From Caldithrix sp. (GTDB lineage Bacteria > Zhuqueibacterota > Zhuqueibacteria > Thermofontimicrobiales > Sulfurfontimicrobiaceae): a stretch of DNA of 64,000 bases. How positions within the stretch are numbered: the stretch's first letter is position 1; the number at the start of each line of letters is the position of its first letter. The position numbers and the translations under genes are program-made. The notes under the pieces were generated by a model. The model had not been told where the DNA came from. It saw nothing but the letters and a program-made list of their open reading frames with translations, and did not search any database. Below are positions 26,719 through 35,919 of the stretch, piece after piece. The stretch spans positions 30,538 through 94,537 of the forward strand of contig DYKB01000022.1 of NCBI GenBank assembly GCA_020722815.1, in the 5' to 3' direction.

Positions 26719-28098
26719 ATGAAATATTTTATAAAACAACAATACGCGAATCTGTTCATTCACTCATTGATTACAATTTTAATCATGGTTGGAGTTGTGG
26801 CCGGGTTTCAAAAGACACCCGTGCAAACGCCCGGACAGACAAAAGCTGACCTCCGCGAATTACAAAAGCTTTCTGAAGGTGTATTTCGCAAAGGCGTAAA
26901 ACTTTATCAGGCTGGTAAGTACTGGGAAGCCACCCAGGAATTGATTGTGATTATTGATTATTATCCTGATTTTAAAGGTATTGATGGTGTTTATTTTTAT
27001 GTCGCTGAGGCACTCAATCAGATTGAGATAAATAAACCGGCGATTAAGGCTTACAAGTGGCTGATTAACAAATATCCCAATAGCGAATATGCCCCCAAAG
27101 CGATGTTGGGATTGCTGAAAATTTATTATCGACAAAAAGATTATACGAATACGTTGAATTATTACAATACGATTCTTAAAAAATACAGCGAAAGCGATGT
27201 TCTGGATGTTGCCAGATACTATGCCGGACAAAGTTTCTATCAAACGAAAAACTGGGATCAGGCCATTTTGCTTTTTCAACGAATCGAGCCCAATAGTGAA
27301 TTTTATGATTATTCAATTTATACGACCGCGCTTTGCATGTTGAAGAAAAAACGGATAAAACAGTCCCGGGATTATTTATTACAGGTGATCAATCTACCGA
27401 TTATTTCTGGCGATCGGCGCAAAATCGTAGATGACGCGCGGCTGACGATTGGTTTTTTGTATTATGAATTAGGATATACGAAAGAAGCGGTCGTCTATTT
27501 TAAAAATATTTCTGAATCACACCCGAATTATAAAGAAGCATTATTGGGTCTGGGGTGGTCAAAGGTGAAGCTTGAAGTCTACGAAGAAGCTTTGGAACCG
27601 CTCCAGCGAATTATCAAACTCTTTCCGAATACAGGGGCTGCCGAAGAGGCTTATTTTCTGCTGGGACAGTGCCACATGAAATTAAATCGCTATGATGATG
27701 CGATTAAAGCTTATGAAAAAATAATTGAGCTTTTTCCCAAAGGCATCGATTTTGCAAAATATATGCAGCAGATAAATGAAGAACTGGCCCGAAAAGAACT
27801 CACCATCGAAGAATTGGAAACCGGGCTTTTGTTGCAGGAATCCCAATTATTAGACGCTATTCCCCTGGATGGTGGTGGCCGGCAACCAGCCTATCTGGAA
27901 GAAGAAAGAAAAAAGGTGCTGAAATATCAGGATGCGCTGGTTAAAAAGATAATCAGCGAAAGGGCGATGTTGATCGGGATGAGCCAGGTTATCGAAAACT
28001 TGAAAGAGAAAACTTTTCGCCAATTTCTACGAAAAGATTGGCGTGGATATGCAGAATATGGTCGGGCAAGGGCTTTATATCTGAAAGAGATGAAATAA
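26719..28098 (+). CDS. Exported TPR protein
   Basis: The protein is 459 aa. A hydrophobic export segment (about 11-30) precedes a series of tetratricopeptide repeats (about 50-350), with typical YYxAGQSFYQTKNWDQAILLF and AEEAYFLLGQCHMKLNRYDD units. The C-terminal about 110 residues are a Glu/Lys-rich helical region. It probably acts in the periplasm as a protein-protein scaffold. It is closely spaced (15 bp) after the barrel gene and precedes a giant TPR gene by 97 bp. Such TPR proteins accompany TolQ/ExbB-driven envelope machines (GltE/YbgF-like roles), which is inference from context. Confidence 0.65.
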   Translation: MKYFIKQQYANLFIHSLITILIMVGVVAGFQKTPVQTPGQTKADLRELQKLSEGVFRKGVKLYQAGKYWEATQELIVIIDYYPDFKGIDGVYFYVAEALNQIEINKPAIKAYKWLINKYPNSEYAPKAMLGLLKIYYRQKDYTNTLNYYNTILKKYSESDVLDVARYYAGQSFYQTKNWDQAILLFQRIEPNSEFYDYSIYTTALCMLKKKRIKQSRDYLLQVINLPIISGDRRKIVDDARLTIGFLYYELGYTKEAVVYFKNISESHPNYKEALLGLGWSKVKLEVYEEALEPLQRIIKLFPNTGAAEEAYFLLGQCHMKLNRYDDAIKAYEKIIELFPKGIDFAKYMQQINEELARKELTIEELETGLLLQESQLLDAIPLDGGGRQPAYLEEERKKVLKYQDALVKKIISERAMLIGMSQVIENLKEKTFRQFLRKDWRGYAEYGRARALYLKEMK

Positions 28099-28195
28099 AT
28101 TACAGTATACGTTAGTATAGTGGCATTATACAGCCGTCCTTTGTCAGGGTATACTGCCATCGAATGAAAAGAATTGAACTTTAACGAGTAGGTGC

Positions 28196-31100
28196 ATGCT
28201 GAATATTTTTTTTAAAATAAAAAAATCCTGTTTCTGCGATGGGTGGCTGATTGCCGGGCTGTTATTCTTTTTTATCAGTTCTGGCCTGCCACAGGGCGCA
28301 AAAAAATCTACTCAAAAATCGACGGTTCCAATTCAATCGAAGAGTTCGGTTCAGAGTCAGATGATACATCCTGACTCTGTAAAAGTAAAAGTTAATCCCG
28401 ATTCGATTCCGCCGGCAACACCATTTATGGGTTTAGATGAGATTGATTTGGAAGATGATGAATCTGTGCTTGATGCCGCTATCTTGCGCAATGAAAATCT
28501 CATTAAAAATTATCCAGATGATCCGTTTATTGCCACCGCGATGTTTCAATTGTCTGAACTTTATGTTCGGAAAGCACGACATGTTTATCGTCGGGATAAT
28601 ATCGATTTTGAAAAAAATCTCCGGTTATTCGAAGTTGGCAAGATTAAACATGAGCCGGTTTTACCGGCTATCAAGCTCGGCAAGGCTATTGAGATGTGTT
28701 ATGAAATCCTGGAACGCTTCCCGAAGGTTGCTTTTAAAGACCGGCTTTACTATCGTCTGGCCGTTTGTCACATGGATGAAGGGAATTTTGAAAAATCCAA
28801 TAAATATTTTACCCGATTAATTACCGAGTTTCCGAAAAGCGAATATGTAGCGGAAGCACATTTCCGAATAGGTGAATATTATTTCAATAAGCGTCAGTTT
28901 GATCGATCCATTGAGCATTATAACCACCTTTTAAATAGTTGGGATAACCTTTATTTTAATATGTCCCTGTACAAACTGGGGTGGTCTTATTATAATATTG
29001 AAGATTATGTAAATGCCATCAGTACTTTCATTTACCTGTTGGGTGATATTCGATTATTGGAACAGGCCAATACCAGAGTTTTGGGGAAGACTAACTCGGA
29101 TTTGCGACAGGAAGGTATTGATTATATCGCCATTAGTTTTACTGAATTTGGGGGGGCGCCGGAAGCCAAACGCTTTTTAATCGACAAACAAAAAGGATCA
29201 GAGGATTATAATCTGCAGGTTTTTCTCAAAATGGGAGAAATCTATCAGAAACGAAATTTTTATCAGGAATCCATTGCGACCTATAAAGCGATATTGGAAA
29301 TCTGGCCTTTTTATCAATATGCGCCAGTGATTCAACAAAAAATTGTGGAAGCGTATGAGCTGGATATGCAGCCTGAAAAAGCCATGGAAGAACGTGCCGA
29401 ACTGGTACGACGCTATGGACCGGGCAGCCGCTGGCTAAATCAATATCCTGAAGGCGAAGTTCGAAACGATGCCGTGAAGCAATCTGAAAAAGCGCTCTAT
29501 GAGTATGCGACGTACTATCAAAATCTGGCGCAGGAGAAAAAACGAAAACGCGAATATTTAATTGCGGTTGAAAAATATCGCGAGTATTTGAAGAAATTTC
29601 CGCGATCGGATAAAGCAGTACAAATTAATTTCATGTTGGCGGAATGCCTGTTTGAAGTTGCCGAATTTGAAGCCGCTGCTGATGAATATGGAAAAGTTTT
29701 AACAGCGTATGGCCCGAATCCGCATCAGGAAGATGCTGCCTATAACCGAATATTGTGCTATTATAATCTGCTGGATAAAAATCCGCCAACGGATTCTTTA
29801 ACATTTTATCTGGAAGATTTTTTGGGGAAACAAAATGGACAGCCAGAGCCAATTAAAGTGGCATCCAAAACCCAGAAAGATATTCTCCAGACCTGTAATG
29901 ATTTTATTGTAATGTTGCCGAAAAGCGAGCGACTTGAAGAGGTTCTAGTCAAGTTTTCAGAAACACTCTACAATTTACATCAATATCGGCTGGCAGCACA
30001 GGTTTATGAAAAAATTATCCAGGAGTTTAAAAATAGCAAATTTTATGTGATGGCGTATAGAGGATTGGCACAGTCTTATTTATTGTCAGGTGAATATGAA
30101 CAGGCGTCGAAAACCAGTGAAAAAATTGCCCAACTTTTTCCAGATTCCAGCAAGTTAGTTGAAGTTGCCAAAAAGTGGATTTCCACTTCTGGCTTTAAAC
30201 GCGCTGAAAGTTTTGGAAAGAATAATGAGCCTTTAAAAGCGGCCGCGTCATTTGTGGAAGTTGCGAAAACGACCACCGATCCCGAGATTGCTAAAATTTC
30301 GATTTTACGGGCATCGGCACAATACGATAGTCTGGGTGATTATAAAAAGGCGGTGCAGGTGCTGGAAAATCTGGCTGAAACCAAGCCCGATTTCAAATTT
30401 TCACCAGAAATTTTATTTAAAGCCGCGACCATTCGGGAACGGGAGAAAGACTGGAGTTGGGCGATTATCGACTATATGAAACTGGTCGATAGGCATAAAG
30501 ATTCGAAATTAGTGCCCAAAGCCCATTTTAATGCGGCACAATGTTATGAATATATGGAAAAGTGGGCATTGGCTGAAGTGACTTTTAACCGATTTCTGGA
30601 CGCAAATTATCCAGATCCTGATTACGACGATATTCTGGCAGCAATGTATAAAATTGCCGATATGAAATATAAACAAAAGCGCTACCCGGAAGCCGATATT
30701 GCTTTTCAGAATGTCGTTCGGAAATTTCTAGAATATCGGCAAGCTTCACAACCAGTGGATGATTATCTGGCAGCCAAAGCGCAATATATGCTCGGGGAAA
30801 TTGCCGACATGCAGTTTCGCGCTGTTTATTTACAAGCGCCTTATGATAAAACAATATTGCAAAAAAGATCGCTTTTTAATTTGGCGCTTAAAAATTATAC
30901 CAATGCGGTTAAATTCAATATTGCCGATTGGGCGACGGTGTCTTTGCACAAAATTGGTGAATTATACGAAGAATTAGGTGCCGCATTAACCCAGATTCCT
31001 TTGGACGGTATGTCACCTGAAGAAATAGCAGAACAACGCCAAACAACTCGTCAGCAGATACAACAGGAAGCATTAAAGTATTATAAATCAAATGTGAAGA

Positions 31101-31501
31101 TGGCGGAAAAAGCGCAGCTCGAAAACGAGTGGACGGAGAAAAGTCGAAAACGTGTCCAGGAATTAATTTTAGAATTGCGACTCGGAACACCTGTGGCATC
31201 AAATTTGGATGATCGTACCGGAAAAAGCCGGACGGACTCGACTGGTAATTCAACCGTCCAGAAGACTTCTGCTGGACAAAAACCGCCTGCTGAAAATGCA
31301 ACAGGCCAGAATCATTCTTCAAAAGTGAATCCGGCTGGCAATTCAAGTACAAATTCGTCATCACCGCCGGCCGGAAGTGCAAAAACGGAAGCGAAGCCAG
31401 CTGAAAATTCAACCACGGTTAAAGATACAAAAAACATGGTTTCTAAACCGATTGCGGAGAAGGTCGACCAATCGCCGACACGGAAATCAGAAAAAAAGTA
31501 A
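28196..31501 (+). CDS. Giant exported TPR protein with Ser/Thr/Pro/Asn-rich tail
   Basis: The protein is 1101 aa. A membrane-export segment lies near 17-34. TPRs fill about 90-960, including KYFTRLITEFPKSEYVAEA, WDNLYFNMSLYKLGWSYYN and KSEYFAEAHFRIGEYYF-like units. From about 1000 on the chain is low-complexity Ser/Thr/Asn/Ala/Pro/Lys. Colinear similarity with the minus-strand gene at 60518-63634 is evident along nearly the whole TPR part, including YLLGD, NEWxEKSR near the C-terminus and SLYKLGWS. It is part of the plus-strand envelope locus. A GTAGG sequence precedes the ATG. Likely a periplasmic scaffold. Confidence 0.7.
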   Translation: MLNIFFKIKKSCFCDGWLIAGLLFFFISSGLPQGAKKSTQKSTVPIQSKSSVQSQMIHPDSVKVKVNPDSIPPATPFMGLDEIDLEDDESVLDAAILRNENLIKNYPDDPFIATAMFQLSELYVRKARHVYRRDNIDFEKNLRLFEVGKIKHEPVLPAIKLGKAIEMCYEILERFPKVAFKDRLYYRLAVCHMDEGNFEKSNKYFTRLITEFPKSEYVAEAHFRIGEYYFNKRQFDRSIEHYNHLLNSWDNLYFNMSLYKLGWSYYNIEDYVNAISTFIYLLGDIRLLEQANTRVLGKTNSDLRQEGIDYIAISFTEFGGAPEAKRFLIDKQKGSEDYNLQVFLKMGEIYQKRNFYQESIATYKAILEIWPFYQYAPVIQQKIVEAYELDMQPEKAMEERAELVRRYGPGSRWLNQYPEGEVRNDAVKQSEKALYEYATYYQNLAQEKKRKREYLIAVEKYREYLKKFPRSDKAVQINFMLAECLFEVAEFEAAADEYGKVLTAYGPNPHQEDAAYNRILCYYNLLDKNPPTDSLTFYLEDFLGKQNGQPEPIKVASKTQKDILQTCNDFIVMLPKSERLEEVLVKFSETLYNLHQYRLAAQVYEKIIQEFKNSKFYVMAYRGLAQSYLLSGEYEQASKTSEKIAQLFPDSSKLVEVAKKWISTSGFKRAESFGKNNEPLKAAASFVEVAKTTTDPEIAKISILRASAQYDSLGDYKKAVQVLENLAETKPDFKFSPEILFKAATIREREKDWSWAIIDYMKLVDRHKDSKLVPKAHFNAAQCYEYMEKWALAEVTFNRFLDANYPDPDYDDILAAMYKIADMKYKQKRYPEADIAFQNVVRKFLEYRQASQPVDDYLAAKAQYMLGEIADMQFRAVYLQAPYDKTILQKRSLFNLALKNYTNAVKFNIADWATVSLHKIGELYEELGAALTQIPLDGMSPEEIAEQRQTTRQQIQQEALKYYKSNVKMAEKAQLENEWTEKSRKRVQELILELRLGTPVASNLDDRTGKSRTDSTGNSTVQKTSAGQKPPAENATGQNHSSKVNPAGNSSTNSSSPPAGSAKTEAKPAENSTTVKDTKNMVSKPIAEKVDQSPTRKSEKK

Positions 31502-31533
31502 AAATATAATCGTAAAATAGCAGGAGTAAAAAC

Positions 31534-31902
31534 GTGAAAAGTAATTCAAGGGCATTTATTAGAAAAATTGGCACTCTTTTTCTTGGAGTCATGACGATTG
31601 TGCTCTTTGTTTCCACGCTGAATTTAAATCAGGTGCAGGCAACTCCTCAGGACAGCAAAGACTTAGAAAAAGGGAGTCTGGAAATCCGAAATGAGGACGA
31701 AGCCAAATTTCTTCAGGGATTTGAAATTTTTGGTCGTGTAGAGAAGCCTCAGACAGTATTTATTATCCCTGGTCAGGATCCCAGCGTGGATGATATTATA
31801 ATCAAACGCGAATTTTTTAAGGAAATTTTTCGCCCAGTCGAAAAACCAACGGTCACTTCAAAAGAGAGTAAATCGAATCAGCCGGTCTACATTCCTTATT
31901 AA
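31534..31902 (+). CDS. Small exported protein of unknown family
   Basis: The protein is 122 aa. A signal peptide (about 1-35, LFLGVMTIVLFVSTL) is followed by a charged region and the segment LQGFEIFGRVEKPQTVFIIPGQDPSVDDIIIKR, which might be a short beta strand and linker. There is no recognisable domain. GTG start at 31534 with CAGGAG 7 nt upstream, 32 bp after the TPR gene, so it is in the operon. The conserved-looking FGRVEKPQTVFIIPG stretch resembles small companions often seen between TPR and ExbB genes in such loci, but this is by eye only. Confidence 0.55.
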   Translation: MKSNSRAFIRKIGTLFLGVMTIVLFVSTLNLNQVQATPQDSKDLEKGSLEIRNEDEAKFLQGFEIFGRVEKPQTVFIIPGQDPSVDDIIIKREFFKEIFRPVEKPTVTSKESKSNQPVYIPY

Positions 31903-32102
31903 AAAGTTTATCGTCCGAAGCCGATTAATTGTCGTGTAGAAAAAAATACATCAATAAATGAGGAAAATGATTAATTTGATCGGAACGACAACAGATTTTG
32001 GTTTGAGTAAGCTTAAAAGTGAAAATAAATTATAAAAAATCAACAAAAACCATTTATGAACACATAATAAATTTATACTTGTTAAATTAAGGAGGCACTA
32101 AT

Positions 32103-32726
32103 TTGGGAGCAATAATCACATTCTTTCGTGAAGGCGGTAGCTGGATGTATATTATTCTTCTGGTCGGTATCGCAGGAATTTCTGTTATGGTTGAACGCGT
32201 ATTATATATTTCAATTAAAAATAGAATTGATACAGTCGCTTTTGTCAATCGAGTTTTGGAATTATTACAGCGTGGAAACATTACAAATGCCGTTGAATTT
32301 TGCCGGATGTCGCAGGCCAGTTTACCGCGAATCGTCCGGGCGGGGCTGGAAGAGGCGGGCAAACGGCCCAAAGATATTCAACAGGCATTTGAATTAGCTT
32401 CCATGGTGGAAATTCCCAAACTTGAAAAGCGTACACATTTTCTGGGAATGATTGCCAACGTGGCGACACTTTTAGGTCTGCTCGGAACGATTTTTGGTCT
32501 GATTATGTCATTCCAGGCGGTTGCGAATGCACCGGCGGCTCAGAAGGCTATTCTCTTAACGGCTGGTATTTCTACTGCTTTGAATACGACAGCATTGGGT
32601 CTGATTATCGCCATCCCCTGTATGATTATACATTCTTATCTTCAGGAGAAAACGAATGAGATCATTAATGATATTAACGTCAATGTTGTCCGAATTAATA
32701 ATCGTTTAATGGCGTTGAAAGGCTAG
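32103..32726 (+). CDS. ExbB/TolQ/MotA-type proton channel subunit
   Basis: The protein is 207 aa. It has three membrane segments at about 14-32, 113-138 and 150-178, with the hallmark TLLGLLGTIFGLIMSF between segments two and three. It forms the pentameric inner-membrane ring of proton-driven machines (ExbBD, TolQR, AglRQS). The TTG start at 32103 has AGGAGG about 7 nt upstream. It lies 3 bp before an ExbD-type gene. In the myxobacterial gliding machine the equivalent is AglR, which is an inference here. Confidence 0.85.
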   Translation: MGAIITFFREGGSWMYIILLVGIAGISVMVERVLYISIKNRIDTVAFVNRVLELLQRGNITNAVEFCRMSQASLPRIVRAGLEEAGKRPKDIQQAFELASMVEIPKLEKRTHFLGMIANVATLLGLLGTIFGLIMSFQAVANAPAAQKAILLTAGISTALNTTALGLIIAIPCMIIHSYLQEKTNEIINDINVNVVRINNRLMALKG

Positions 32727-32729
32727 TCT

Positions 32730-33194
32730 ATGAATCTTTACGGAAAAGGAGAACGTCGTAAAAACGAAGCGGCAGAAGTCGAAATGACGGCGGTTATGAA
32801 TATTTTTCTGGTGTTAATTCCATTCTTACTATTAACAGCCGTTTTCGTGCGAATTGCCGTTTTACAGGTTTCCTTACCCACCGGAAGTGGTGGCGGTGGC
32901 GGCGGAACCCCTCCACCGCAAAATGCGGTCCTTGTTATTTTGGTGATTACTGAGGATGGAAAATTTCAGTTACAAACGACTACTTCCCAAATTCAATTTG
33001 ATGCGCTTTATAGTCTGGGAGAAAATAAATATGATTTTGACGGGCTGGTCAATCAACTTAAACGCCTTAAAACAGAACTTCCCTGGCTGGAGGATATTAT
33101 TTTAAGGCCAGAAGAAACTGTGAAATACGAAGTCGTCGTAAAAGTGATGGATCGTTGTCGCGAAGAGGGATTTCCAAATATTTCATTCGCATAA
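32730..33194 (+). CDS. ExbD/TolR-type protein with Asn in place of the channel Asp
   Basis: The protein is 154 aa. One membrane helix (about 22-46) has the context MTAVMNIFLVLIPFLLLT. In ExbD/TolR/AglQ the position of N24 is normally Asp and carries the proton. A Gly-rich stretch (GSGGGGGGTPPPQ) then leads into a periplasmic ExbD-like domain that ends with the usual VVVKVMDRCREEGFPNISFA segment. It follows the ExbB gene by 3 bp. Because one partner (33561-34076) keeps the Asp, the heteromer might have a single proton-carrying chain. Not a degraded protein: the frame and conserved C-terminal domain are intact. Confidence 0.8.
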   Translation: MNLYGKGERRKNEAAEVEMTAVMNIFLVLIPFLLLTAVFVRIAVLQVSLPTGSGGGGGGTPPPQNAVLVILVITEDGKFQLQTTTSQIQFDALYSLGENKYDFDGLVNQLKRLKTELPWLEDIILRPEETVKYEVVVKVMDRCREEGFPNISFA

Positions 33195-33560
33195 GATTTA
33201 AAACGGGTAGGGGTTAAATATTTAAATCTATCTCGGATTATTATTAATTCAACACCAGTTCATGAATATGGTTCAATTTTTGTTATTCATTCTATAACAT
33301 TAATAAAAAAACAACTATACTGAGGAAAAGCTTTTTTTAAATCCTCACGAATGATGGATTATGTATCATTTTTTTAGATACAGAAATGTAACCATTTGAT
33401 AAATAATAATACAAATGAATGCGCTTTTTAAATTTAGCAGATGTTAGCGCTTTAAAGGAATAAAATGATTTTTAAAATTTTCAGAAACTAAGCTGGTTGA
33501 ATTGTACTCTTTTTACTCTTAACTCATAGGAATGTCGAAATTAGTTTCAGGTGAAAATAT
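33195..33560. other. 366-bp gap between the two ExbD-type genes
   Basis: AT-rich and without a supported gene. A weak hairpin-like GTATC...GATAC lies near 33363-33380, and AGGTGAAAAT precedes the next start. It may hold a promoter for the second ExbD and the FHA-TonB gene. Nothing stronger is visible. Confidence 0.4.
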
Positions 33561-34076
33561 ATGTTTCAATCTTATGATGATGGTGAAGAAGTTCAACAGA
33601 TGAATTGGCGGCGAAAGCCACCAAGTTCGTTTCAATTGAAACTTACTTCACTAATTGATATGTTTACAATCATTCTGGTTTTCCTTTTAAAAAATTTTTC
33701 AACCGAAGGTGAAATTATCGCCATGGCGGAAGATTTAATGCTACCAGAATCAACCTCTAAAGATAAACCAACAGCAGCGTCAATTATCGCGATTAATCAC
33801 AATTGGATTATTTTAGATGGTGAACAGGTTCTTCCGACTTCTGATGTAATGGGGGTACCACCTGGTCAGGTTATCACAATTTTGGCAGATGCGCTGGTAA
33901 CTCGACGTACAATCGCCGAGGGGCTGGGGCAGGTTGCTGAAGAAATGGACTTTTCAGGCCGGATTAACATTCAGGCAGATAAGAATATTCCCTATCTCAT
34001 TGTGAAAAAGGTCATCGAGACCTGTGGAAGTAATGGCTATAATGAAATTATGCTGGCGGTTTCAGAAACTGAATAA
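33561..34076 (+). CDS. ExbD/TolR-type protein retaining the channel Asp
   Basis: The protein is 171 aa. The membrane helix (about 28-48) contains LTSLIDMFTIILVFLL, with D33 in the position of the proton-carrying Asp of ExbD/TolR. A periplasmic domain follows (GEIIAMAEDLMLPESTSKDK, then an ExbD-like alpha/beta fold ending VIETCGSNGYNEIMLAVSE). It is the second ExbD in the locus. The pair recalls AglQ and AglS, which assemble with AglR; here only one of the two keeps the Asp. Confidence 0.85.
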   Translation: MFQSYDDGEEVQQMNWRRKPPSSFQLKLTSLIDMFTIILVFLLKNFSTEGEIIAMAEDLMLPESTSKDKPTAASIIAINHNWIILDGEQVLPTSDVMGVPPGQVITILADALVTRRTIAEGLGQVAEEMDFSGRINIQADKNIPYLIVKKVIETCGSNGYNEIMLAVSETE

Positions 34077-34155
34077 TTTTCTAAATGAAATTCGGTTTAA
34101 CGAGCGTCAATAGAAAACTTTATTAATTATTATAATAACAAAATTTAAGACGGTA

Positions 34156-35553
34156 ATGGCACGCGTAGAAAATGCACTCAGGCTTCGGGTATATAGAGGT
34201 GGGCAGGTATCACAAAAATTCCTGCTGGCCAATCAACAATTTACAGTAGGGAAGAGCACAGAAAATGATCTGGAATTGCTTGGGGAGGTTTATCCACCCA
34301 AACATGTCCTATTTGCCAGAAATCATAGTAAAACGATTCTGCGGATACCCAATTTTGCCGAGGGGGAGATCTGGACAAATGAGTCAAAATTATTAATTCG
34401 TGATCTTCGTGATCATGGATTACTTCCCTCACAAAATGGTATCTTTATTTTGCCCCTGTCAGAAGGAAAAGCAGGATCGATTAGCCTGGGGAATAATGTC
34501 CGGGTTGAATTTTCCTTCACGCAAATAACACTGAATCAGCCACAACTGAATGTCCATTTACAACCTTTCCAGGGTTATAACTGGATGCGGGTGCTGGCAA
34601 AAGAATTTTTCAATGATATTTATTTTAAATTAATCTTTCTGTTTTTCCTTTTATTAAATTCGATAATTTTGTATGCCTATAAAGACGTAAAAATTGTTCG
34701 CAAACAGGAAGATATTCAAAAGCAGACGGAACGCTTGATGAAAGTCTCCATGCGTATTTTTCCCAAGAAGGAACTGGATGCGCAGATTAGTAAACTTACT
34801 CAACCAGAGACGACGACAAATGAAGAGTCCGGCGATAAAAAAGAGGATAAAAGTTCCGAAGAAAACCGTTCCCGACCTCAAAAGCGCAGCTCGGAAAAGA
34901 AAAGTGGTGGCAATCAAAATTCCGGCGGCGGGATTTTGGGGGTTATCGCCGGCAAGGGGAGTTCAGCCCAGGGAAGTTCGGTACTCGATTTTCTCGTGGA
35001 TAAAGGATTGACTTCCGAATTGACCAGCGCCATGGGGAGCGGAAGCAATTTGCGAGTGGGAAAAGGTGGCTCGGCCAGTAATTCTGAGGATCTCCTCTCT
35101 GGCCTTATTGGCACCGGTGGTGATGGTGGTTTAGGCGGCATCGATGATCTGATTGACGAATATGTGGAAGATGAAGTGAAAACTTCGGTCAAATTGGAAA
35201 AGAAGTCCCAGATACAGGTGGAAAAGCCCACCGAATCGAATATCAGCCAGGAAGCCCAGGGTTTCCGGACGGAGCAGTCGGTCATGGCCATTATCAACAA
35301 GATTCAGGGTCGATTGCAATATATTTATGAAAAGTATCTGAAGCGTGATGTTGAATTTCGCGGAAAGGTAACCATCGAGCTGACGATCGCTGCGAATGGA
35401 ACGATTAGCAGTGCCAGAATACGGGCTTCTTCCACCGGGAATCCCGCCTTTGATCAGGAGATTCTCCAGACCATCAAGCGGTTAAAATTTCCGGCTATCC
35501 CCGAGGGTAGTGCCAATTTCGTTATCCCGTTCGTATTTCAGCGGATGGGATAA
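34156..35553 (+). CDS. FHA-TM-TonB protein (GltG/AgmX-like)
   Basis: The protein is 465 aa. A cytoplasmic FHA-like beta-sandwich (about 10-118) carries VGKSTENDLELL and PPKHVLFARN, matching the FHA signature of phospho-threonine readers. A membrane helix is at about 157-176. A Gly/Ser-rich and acidic linker (about 225-350) spans the periplasm. A TonB-like C-terminal domain (about 370-465, ending FVIPFVFQRMG) would contact an outer-envelope partner. FHA-TM-TonB is the layout of GltG-type gliding proteins. It is the last gene of the locus, followed by a terminator. Phosphorylation control of a proton-driven machine is a reasonable inference. Confidence 0.8.
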   Translation: MARVENALRLRVYRGGQVSQKFLLANQQFTVGKSTENDLELLGEVYPPKHVLFARNHSKTILRIPNFAEGEIWTNESKLLIRDLRDHGLLPSQNGIFILPLSEGKAGSISLGNNVRVEFSFTQITLNQPQLNVHLQPFQGYNWMRVLAKEFFNDIYFKLIFLFFLLLNSIILYAYKDVKIVRKQEDIQKQTERLMKVSMRIFPKKELDAQISKLTQPETTTNEESGDKKEDKSSEENRSRPQKRSSEKKSGGNQNSGGGILGVIAGKGSSAQGSSVLDFLVDKGLTSELTSAMGSGSNLRVGKGGSASNSEDLLSGLIGTGGDGGLGGIDDLIDEYVEDEVKTSVKLEKKSQIQVEKPTESNISQEAQGFRTEQSVMAIINKIQGRLQYIYEKYLKRDVEFRGKVTIELTIAANGTISSARIRASSTGNPAFDQEILQTIKRLKFPAIPEGSANFVIPFVFQRMG

Positions 35554-35595
35554 AAAAACATAATTTGATTTTTTTAAAGTCCTCCCAATACAAAT

Positions 35596-35631
35596 AAAGC
35601 TTCGGTTTCGATGAGATCGAGGCTTTTTTTA
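35596..35631 (+). terminator. Probable terminator of the envelope locus
   Basis: AAAGC and TTTCGAT pair imperfectly with ATCGAGGCTTT, followed by a T run. The bulged stem is weaker than the one at 807-838, but the placement about 43 bp after the last gene is right. Confidence 0.55.
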
Positions 35632-35677
35632 TGATATCCTAAACGGTGCGATTGGCTAAAGTAAATTTATCCAAAAG

Positions 35678-35756
35678 TGTAGGACAAATTGTTTATTTGT
35701 CCGTTTGTGATACTCACAAGTCCTTAAAATTGGGCAAATTGACAATTTACCTTACA
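35678..35756. repeat. Inverted-repeat element, TGTAGGACAAATTG family, left of the RecQ-DprA operon
   Basis: TGTAGGACAAATTGTTTATT and onward (35678-35701) pairs imperfectly with the segment ending TTACCTTACA (35733-35756). The same family lies at 39603-39681 on the other side of the RecQ-DprA operon, and an AGCTAAAAGCC motif follows each. The right arm here is more decayed. Confidence 0.6.
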
Positions 35757-35919
35757 TCAAAAAAATAATTAGCATGAGATTATCATTAAATTTAAAAAAT
35801 TAAATTTTCCTCGTCACCCAATTGGTGAGAGACGATTTAAACGTAACTATTAAAATTCAATAGCTAAAAGCCAACCGCCCATTTTAGTTATGTGTTGGTA
35901 CCACCTCGTAATACGAAAT

